From assembly GCA_964458835.1 (NCBI GenBank), contig CAYWKV010000027.1, positions 1-24,190 on the forward strand: 24,190 nucleotides of DNA. Direction: 5' to 3'. Shown here piece after piece: positions 19,188 through 24,190 of the stretch. The stretch comes from JAHJQQ01 sp964458835. Lineage in GTDB: Bacteria; Pseudomonadota; Gammaproteobacteria; Thiohalobacterales; Thiohalobacteraceae. The notes beneath the pieces were generated by a model. The model was not told the origin of the DNA. It did no database searches and saw nothing but the letters and a program-made list of their open reading frames with translations. Made by a program: the position numbers and the translations under genes. Each line of letters begins with the position of its first letter. Position 1 is the first letter of the stretch.

Positions 19188-21137
19188 ATGAGTTCCACAT
19201 CTCTTCTCAAGCAGCATACAACAAACGTTAAGCCCGTCTTGCGCCGTATTCGAAACTATTTAGCAGGTCAGGTTGTAGGGCTAACGAGAGACGAATCACT
19301 ACTGGAAGAGATGCTTAAATGCACGTTTTGTCGAGTACATCTTGAAAGAGGTGGGAGCGCGAACTCAGTCGAAGCCTTAGTTGACGCAGAGGCTATAGCA
19401 AAACAGTACAGACATGCATTCGCGGAAATACGTGACAAATTCCCTACATTGTTTAGTGAGAATGAAGAGCTTCTCTTAGCTCCTAATCATATTGCCTACG
19501 TAGACCAACAACTTGCAACGCTGCGAATTCTTGAAACTACACATGATATCGTCGGCGATATTTATGAGACCTTCATTGGGTCTGCCTATCGTGGACAAGA
19601 AGGGCAGTTTTTTACACCTGCGGTAGCCGTACAATCCTTGGTGAGCTTAACCGAGCCAGGTGAAGACGACTTAATTGTCGATCCCGCTTGTGGTTCAGGA
19701 AGCTTCTTGTTGAGTGCGGCCAAATACATTGACATCACTGGCGGCAATGTTCGTAGAGAGCGCATTCACGGGGTTGACAAGGATACGTACTTGGTAAGAC
19801 TCTCTCAACTTCACTTAGCTATTCAGTACGACACACTTTTCCCAGTAAACTGCGCGGATAGCTTACACTGGGGAGGTAATGGTTTTGAGGAATCCGAAAC
19901 TCAAGAGCTGATAGGAAAGTTCTCGCTTGTCCTGACGAACCCACCCTTTGGAGCAAAAATAATCGCGGTTGCCGAGGAAGATCGTCACAATTTTGATCTA
20001 GCTTACAAATGGCGCTTCTCAAAGACCACTGGTCGCTACGATAAAAAAGACCAGCTCTTAAGAAATCCTGCTCCACAGGTGTTATTCGTTGAGCGCTGTC
20101 TTTCATTAGTTGCTCCAGGGGGACGTATTGGCATGGTTCTCCCAGAGAGCGTCTTATCCAATGTTAAGTACCGCTACGTCGTTCAATATATGCTCGATCA
20201 CGCGGTTCCGGTTGCTGTGATTGGAATGCCAGAAGCACTTTTTAAGACTAGTGGTCGAGGCGGCACTCATACAAAAGTCTGTTTGGTGGTCTTGGAAAAG
20301 CGAGAGGCTCAGGACAATCACCAAGTATTTATGGCTGAAGCCAAATGGTGTGGTCACGATAGCCGTGGACGTGACATTCCAAACAATGACTTGCCAGAAA
20401 TCGTTGATAACTACCACACCTTTCGCAAAGGGGAGCAAGTAGAGTCAAGTCACCTTGGCTTCGCTGTGCCACTTAAGAAGATACATGACTTTGTTCTTGC
20501 TCCTAGATACTACAATCCCGAACCAGTATTGATGATGAGTCGCTTGGAAGAGACCCACGACATTGTCACTATTGGTGAGCTAGTGGATCGCGGCTATTTG
20601 TCGATAACGACAGGTCATGAGGTTGGGAAACTAGCTTACGGAACAGGAGATGTCCCGTTTGTCAGAACTTCTGACATTTCAAACTGGGAGGTTAAAATCG
20701 ATCCAAAACATCTTGTCAGTGAAGAGGTGTACAGTGAATACGCCGAAAAGCAGGATGTTCAAGAAGGCGATATTTTGATGGTGAGAGACGGTACCTATCT
20801 TATTGGTACGTGTGCTTATATTACTAAGTATGACACTCGAATTGTTTACCAGAGCCATCTGTATAAGATTCGAGTACTTGAGGGCGCCCCCTTTGATAGC
20901 TATTTGCTGTTAGCCCTCTTGTCGTCTCCGGCCATTGAATCACAAATCCAAGCAATGTCATTTACTCAAGATATTATCAACAGCCTTGGCACTCGAATTA
21001 ACGACCTAATTTTACCTATTCCGAGATCTCCTCAACGGCGACGTGAACTCTCGGATATGGCAAAGCAGGCAATTGAGAGTCGTGCTGAAGGACGAGAACT
21101 GGCACGCCGCGTCAGACGAGCTGTTCTTGAGGACTGA
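19188..21137 (+). CDS. Type I-like N6-adenine DNA methyltransferase with fused specificity domain, 649 aa
   Basis: Transfers methyl from S-adenosylmethionine to adenine N6. In gamma-class order it has GQFFTP (139-144, motif X-like), VDPACGSGSFLLSA (motif I, D165-G171) and LTNPPFG (catalytic motif IV, N251-F254). Residues 1-125 form an HsdM-type helical domain. From about 455 an HsdS-like target recognition domain follows (IVTIGELVDRGYLSITTG, DVPFVRTSDISNWEV, GDILMVRDGTYLIGT, ending LILPIPRSP), so it needs no separate S subunit. The gene is convergent with the endonuclease gene, 2 bp between stops, and should protect host DNA from it. The target sequence cannot be read. Lower GC than the genes at 9-18.9 kb points to separate acquisition. 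Confidence 0.92.
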   Translation: MSSTSLLKQHTTNVKPVLRRIRNYLAGQVVGLTRDESLLEEMLKCTFCRVHLERGGSANSVEALVDAEAIAKQYRHAFAEIRDKFPTLFSENEELLLAPNHIAYVDQQLATLRILETTHDIVGDIYETFIGSAYRGQEGQFFTPAVAVQSLVSLTEPGEDDLIVDPACGSGSFLLSAAKYIDITGGNVRRERIHGVDKDTYLVRLSQLHLAIQYDTLFPVNCADSLHWGGNGFEESETQELIGKFSLVLTNPPFGAKIIAVAEEDRHNFDLAYKWRFSKTTGRYDKKDQLLRNPAPQVLFVERCLSLVAPGGRIGMVLPESVLSNVKYRYVVQYMLDHAVPVAVIGMPEALFKTSGRGGTHTKVCLVVLEKREAQDNHQVFMAEAKWCGHDSRGRDIPNNDLPEIVDNYHTFRKGEQVESSHLGFAVPLKKIHDFVLAPRYYNPEPVLMMSRLEETHDIVTIGELVDRGYLSITTGHEVGKLAYGTGDVPFVRTSDISNWEVKIDPKHLVSEEVYSEYAEKQDVQEGDILMVRDGTYLIGTCAYITKYDTRIVYQSHLYKIRVLEGAPFDSYLLLALLSSPAIESQIQAMSFTQDIINSLGTRINDLILPIPRSPQRRRELSDMAKQAIESRAEGRELARRVRRAVLED

Positions 21138-21139
21138 AG

Positions 21140-22231
21140 TTAAATTTCGACACCAAACTGCTGATAGTTGTCATAAATCCGTTTAATCATCTCACGGGTT
21201 TCTTGGAGAGAGTGGTGGCCTTGGATGCGGTTACCATCTTCTGAGATCCAGCTGATGTTGTCGGCTGTATGGCCGGACAAGGAGTCATCATTAACCGCCT
21301 TTAAGGGATTTAAGTGACCAACTTGAAATGTTGATTTACCGTGGGTTGGGTCAAGCATCTCTCGCTCGAATTCATCAAAAGACATTGCTTCCATTGTGAT
21401 GGGGCAGCGAGCATAGTCGGTGCTAAGTCCGTAAAGCAAGTCTGCTGACTCAAGGCCTTCTCTCAACTGGTCTGGTACTCCCTGGAAGTGACATAATTGA
21501 TTAATTAGCCGGTACTCAATTGCCAAGCATGACCTTCGTAGAGCAAAGTGAACTGACTGAGGGTGAGTTTCCCAACGCTTCTCCCGGTTTGTCTTGTGAG
21601 TTCCTGTCAGTACACGATCTGTCAAATATGTTTTGACCTGAACCTTGTTTGAATAGGTCATTTTGAATAAGACTGAGAGATGATTGTGCTTTGGGTCTGT
21701 AAGAAATGCTCGCAGACGAACTGCGCGGGCCGGTACGTCAGTGAAATACCAGCCAATGTTTTCAAATGTGTGCAGGCGTCCATCTAAAATTCTTTGGTGA
21801 TAATCCAAAGGGATTTCATAAGGTACTAAGTGGTACCTCTGAAATTTACCAAGAAGCTCGCAGTTTTCTCCAACTCCAGTGGCATCTCTCAGTTCTTCAA
21901 GCACTCTTCTGAAAATCGCCAAGCATTCGTCGAAGGAGGCGTAGCGCGGGTCTACCTCACCAAGACGCTGACCCCATCTAACTTCAAATTTAGTAGTATT
22001 TATGGCTGGTTTGAGCACTAGCTCGATTAAAAAGACAGAACGAATGATGCCCTGGAGAACATATGCGCTGACCTGTTTGCCGAGCTTCGCACGCACTTCA
22101 TTAATCAGAGAAGCCAGCTCTCTATCGTCAAGAGCGGTGTTAAGGGCAGCTGAGGAAACTGTGGGAACACTAAAGCGTGCAGAGGTGACCTGGATATCAA
22201 AAGTGTTCTTTAACTCGCTCCACTGACTCAT
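21140..22231 (-). CDS. Putative HNH-type restriction endonuclease, 363 aa
   Basis: Its place (coupled to a C gene, convergent to a methyltransferase) marks it as the restriction enzyme of the unit. The first 270 residues have no motif I know and likely hold DNA recognition. The C-terminal 90 residues carry an HNH-like pattern: CPITMEAMSF (C276), QVGHLNPL (H306), HTADNISWISEDGNRIQGHH (N325 and H339/H340). This fits a beta-beta-alpha-metal nuclease, but without the usual two CxxC zinc pairs. Shine-Dalgarno GAGGAG lies 5 nt from the ATG, and the ATG overlaps the C gene stop (ATGA, 22228-22231). The nuclease assignment combines motif and context; it could be a different effector. Confidence 0.7.
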   Translation of the reverse strand: MSQWSELKNTFDIQVTSARFSVPTVSSAALNTALDDRELASLINEVRAKLGKQVSAYVLQGIIRSVFLIELVLKPAINTTKFEVRWGQRLGEVDPRYASFDECLAIFRRVLEELRDATGVGENCELLGKFQRYHLVPYEIPLDYHQRILDGRLHTFENIGWYFTDVPARAVRLRAFLTDPKHNHLSVLFKMTYSNKVQVKTYLTDRVLTGTHKTNREKRWETHPQSVHFALRRSCLAIEYRLINQLCHFQGVPDQLREGLESADLLYGLSTDYARCPITMEAMSFDEFEREMLDPTHGKSTFQVGHLNPLKAVNDDSLSGHTADNISWISEDGNRIQGHHSLQETREMIKRIYDNYQQFGVEI

Positions 22232-22473
22232 ACTTTCTCCTCGATCCCATAATTTGAGAAGAGTTCTGAGACAGTGATTTCAAGAGCTGCTGTTAACCGA
22301 GTAATAGTTGTAAGAGAGGGATTTCTCTCACCACGCTCGACATCGCTAATATATGTTCGATGAAGGTCAGCGCGAAGAGCTAATTGTTCTTGAGATATAC
22401 CCAGTTCTTCTCGCCGCTTCTTAATAGCTTGGCCGAAGCGTGTTTTAGTGAGGTCACTGTCATCAGAGGACAT
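22228..22473 (-). CDS. Restriction-modification controller (C) protein, XRE family
   Basis: 81 aa, the usual C-protein size. A single HTH fills residues 12-68: FGQAIKKRREELGISQEQLA, then DLHRTYISDVERGERNPSLT and ITRLTAALEITVSELF. The RTYISDVERGERNPS segment is characteristic of C proteins. The dimer binds C-boxes to first activate and then repress its own C-R operon, delaying the endonuclease until the methyltransferase has acted. It overlaps the endonuclease gene by 4 bp. A -10 (TATTCT, 22485-22480) lies 6 nt before the ATG and no Shine-Dalgarno is present, so the mRNA is probably leaderless, as known for several C genes. Confidence 0.88.
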   Translation of the reverse strand: MSSDDSDLTKTRFGQAIKKRREELGISQEQLALRADLHRTYISDVERGERNPSLTTITRLTAALEITVSELFSNYGIEEKV

Positions 22474-22479
22474 GACAGT

Positions 22480-22521
22480 AGAATAAAAGCCTGTAGACTC
22501 CTAGTCTACAGACTCCGAGTG
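22480..22521 (-). promoter_or_regulatory. C-boxes and promoter of the C-R operon
   Basis: Two copies of GACT-N3-AGT(C/G): GACTCCTAGTC (22496-22506) and GACTCCGAGTG (22511-22521), centres 15 bp apart. The first is the core of a larger perfect palindrome, CTGTAGACT/AGTCTACAG. The pair lies over the -35 region of the TATTCT promoter, the arrangement expected for activation then repression by a C protein. Confidence 0.7.
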
Positions 22522-22542
22522 ACATATTGTAAATTGCTCTGG

Positions 22543-23376
22543 TTAATCGTCATCTAGCGCCAGGATAGCTTCGCAGTACTCTTTCCCGTGTATTTTGCAC
22601 CACTGACTTGACAGTAGGTGTGCAGTGTTGAAGTCAAAGCGTTCATCCTCTGAAACGTCGACTTCTGTCCAAAGGGTTCTCTTATCAGTTCCTTGAATTC
22701 GATTACCAGCCTCATCATAAGCGCAAGTGCAGCTATGGGTTACTAGTTCGTGTTGAATCTGCTGAAAATAGCGGTCTGACACATGAAGTTGCTCGTCTTC
22801 AGATATTGCTGCTAGCTTAGCTGCCATGTTGACAGGTTTCCCGGCCCAAACCTCATTTTGTCGATCAGTTCTATCTCCATAACGTTTAAGGCCAATCTTT
22901 CTCACTAATACCGTCTTCTGATCTATACCAATGTGAGCTCCAACGGGAATATCAGTATCTTTCCTTAGTCTTGGAACAAACACTTCGCTGGCAAATGTCT
23001 TAAACGTAACGGCTGCCGCGAGCGCTCGATATGGTTGGTTGCTGTTAAAGAGAGCAAACACTCCATCGCCACGAACATCAATGTAGGGCGCGTCAAAAGC
23101 ACTGAATAAGCGAACGGCAGTGCCGGTAAACAGCTGGTAGGCGCCAGCTGTACTGTTGTCGTGCTTGCTGGCACTCAACTTAGTCGAATCAATCATGTCA
23201 ACATAGACGCAAATCACATCTGGAATTCTGAGCCAGTGACCTTGATTCTCGATAGGGATTTTGCCAGTTTCAGGCAGGGTATTTTGCTGGGTGATAGAGC
23301 GAGCGGCATCATAGATTGTTACTTGCTCATCAATAATCTCTCTAAAACAGGTTGGTAGCTGATCTTCTGTAATCAT
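22543..23376 (-). CDS. pycC: Pycsar-type nucleotidyl cyclase (class III fold), 277 aa
   Basis: A class III nucleotidyl cyclase domain: ICVYVDMIDSTKLSA (metal D60, D63 near) and YIDVRGDGVFALF (second metal Asp D104), followed by GAHIGID and the late VWAGKPVNMAAKLA helix typical of cyclases. No membrane segment. In Pycsar antiphage systems such cyclases make cCMP or cUMP when phage is sensed, and this activates the effector coded beside it. Here the effector gene precedes it and overlaps it by 4 bp (ATGA, 23373-23376; Shine-Dalgarno AGAGGA). cCMP, cUMP or a purine product cannot be told apart by eye; the Pycsar call relies on the neighbour. Confidence 0.85.
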   Translation of the reverse strand: MITEDQLPTCFREIIDEQVTIYDAARSITQQNTLPETGKIPIENQGHWLRIPDVICVYVDMIDSTKLSASKHDNSTAGAYQLFTGTAVRLFSAFDAPYIDVRGDGVFALFNSNQPYRALAAAVTFKTFASEVFVPRLRKDTDIPVGAHIGIDQKTVLVRKIGLKRYGDRTDRQNEVWAGKPVNMAAKLAAISEDEQLHVSDRYFQQIQHELVTHSCTCAYDEAGNRIQGTDKRTLWTEVDVSEDERFDFNTAHLLSSQWCKIHGKEYCEAILALDDD

Positions 23377-23948
23377 GATTTCCTCTCTAGACGCTTCTTA
23401 TAGAAGATTAATAGGAGAGTGAAAATTGGTGAGGCTAAAGCTGTGATGGTGAAATACACAGCAAGGCTAAAGAGTTGATACTTGCGTACTGCAATTTGAG
23501 AATTGACAACGATTTGAGCTGCATAATCTATCTCCAGCGGCGCTATTTCTTCAGTTACAAGCCTGTTTTTCGTGTATAGCTCTCTTAAGTAACTCTTTGG
23601 ATTGCATTCTGCGATATGCCCGTAGAAAAGCACACTCTCCTCGGGAGATATGTCACGTAGTTGCGGAAGCAGGGGTATCTTGAGTTGCGGAACAAAAGAG
23701 GCTAATGCAACACCAGTGCTTAACAACAAAATACCTGCTGCAAAGAGCGCATAATAAAACGCTAATGGGTGGAGATTTGGAGTTGATGCAACTCTGAAAG
23801 CACCAAACGCAGCCCCAATATTGGCCGCTACAAGTGCCGCGTTCTTTGCCTCAGCAAATTTGAGCCAGTCGTTTACATTTGATAGGGTATATCTAAGCTG
23901 CTCATGCAGTTTTGCTGCCTCAACGTCTCGGATGGGCATTTTCTCCAT
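23373..23948 (-). CDS. pycTM: Pycsar membrane effector (PycTM/DUF5706-like), 191 aa
   Basis: Small membrane protein with the Pycsar TM-effector layout: an N-terminal helix followed by FAEAKNAALVAANIGAAFG (the family's 'AD/AEAKN-AL...N' start of the first helix, about 36-52), a second helix at 66-86 (YALFAAGILLLSTGVALASF), a central soluble region, and a last helix at 157-182 (LAVYFTITALASPIFTLLLI). On binding the cyclic pyrimidine it is expected to damage the membrane and stop phage spread. The start at 23948 is chosen because a TATAAT (minus strand, 23994-23989) would begin transcription near 23982, after the longer frame's 24032 start. Co-transcribed with the cyclase. Confidence 0.78.
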   Translation of the reverse strand: MEKMPIRDVEAAKLHEQLRYTLSNVNDWLKFAEAKNAALVAANIGAAFGAFRVASTPNLHPLAFYYALFAAGILLLSTGVALASFVPQLKIPLLPQLRDISPEESVLFYGHIAECNPKSYLRELYTKNRLVTEEIAPLEIDYAAQIVVNSQIAVRKYQLFSLAVYFTITALASPIFTLLLIFYKKRLERKS

Positions 23949-23988
23949 AGGTCTTTCAACCTTCTTAGCTATAGAACATGTGAGCAGC

Positions 23989-23994
23989 ATTATA
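23989..23994 (-). promoter_or_regulatory. -10 element of the Pycsar operon
   Basis: A perfect TATAAT on the minus strand about 40 nt before the chosen ATG. TTGACA lies only 8 nt upstream, too close for a normal -35, and nothing good is found at 17 bp. The stretch from 23995 to the window end contains no supported gene. Confidence 0.4.
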
Positions 23995-24190
23995 TAACGG
24001 TATGTCAAACGAGGCTTGTCTACACACCACAACCATGCTCAAAACAACTAGGGCAATGAGACCAGTGAGGTCAGCACAGCGTCGTACAATCTTTCTTTTG
24101 CGACGTGATTTTCCAGGCGTGGCTCAAAACACGGCTTGTCATAACTCTGTATACTTGGGTAAGAAGGATGATCCGAGCGGCCCATAAAAC

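Noticed and set aside
24002..24187. 61-codon open frame at the right edge
   Set aside because: No Shine-Dalgarno or recognisable features, and it lies in the upstream region of the divergent Pycsar operon.

Overview
This window looks like part of a conjugative or integrative plasmid-type element from a Chloroflexota-like bacterium. The assignment is inferred from the Thr/Pro-rich 'TPTPTETP' linker of a membrane LuxR-type regulator (typical of Anaerolineae surface proteins), GC-rich genes with GTG and near-leaderless starts, and the combination of prim-pol, ParA, coupling ATPase and replication-relaxation-family genes. No rRNA, tRNA or housekeeping gene is visible.

Layout. (1) 0.05-2.5 kb: a minus-strand cluster of four small genes, the first carrying a DUF2958-like domain, divergent from an XRE repressor. 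(2) 2.6-5.1 kb: a large serine recombinase without zinc-ribbon cysteines, whose 3' end overlaps the next gene antisense. (3) 4.9-8.6 kb: two GT-C membrane glycosyltransferases. (4) 8.6-12.3 kb: the maintenance core. It has a tightly coupled RHH-ParA-RHH operon, octamer repeats inside and just after the second RHH gene (a probable parS), a hairpin-rich non-coding kilobase with DnaA-box-like sites (a probable oriV and/or structured RNA), and an AEP-type prim-pol with a CHC2 zinc finger as the likely replicase. (5) 12.5-18.9 kb: the transfer-like module. A membrane-anchored LuxR-type regulator with an outside LecA-like domain lies divergent to an operon of three small proteins with membrane segments, a VirD4/TraD-like ATPase and two replication-relaxation-family paralogs. 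No classical relaxase or mating-pore gene is present. (6) 19.1-24.0 kb: a lower-GC defence island. It has a type-I-like adenine methyltransferase with its own specificity domain, a convergent controller-protein/HNH-endonuclease operon with C-boxes, and a two-gene Pycsar system (membrane effector plus cyclase).

How it works together (inference). ParA and the RHH proteins partition the element through the octamer arrays, the prim-pol starts replication near 10.6-11.2 kb, the coupling ATPase and relaxation proteins handle DNA transfer under control of the membrane LuxR regulator, and the restriction-modification and Pycsar genes provide cargo that stabilises the element and protects the host. 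Two short sequence words, CGAAC repeats and GTTTAGT, recur between genes of the maintenance and transfer parts and may tie their regulation together.
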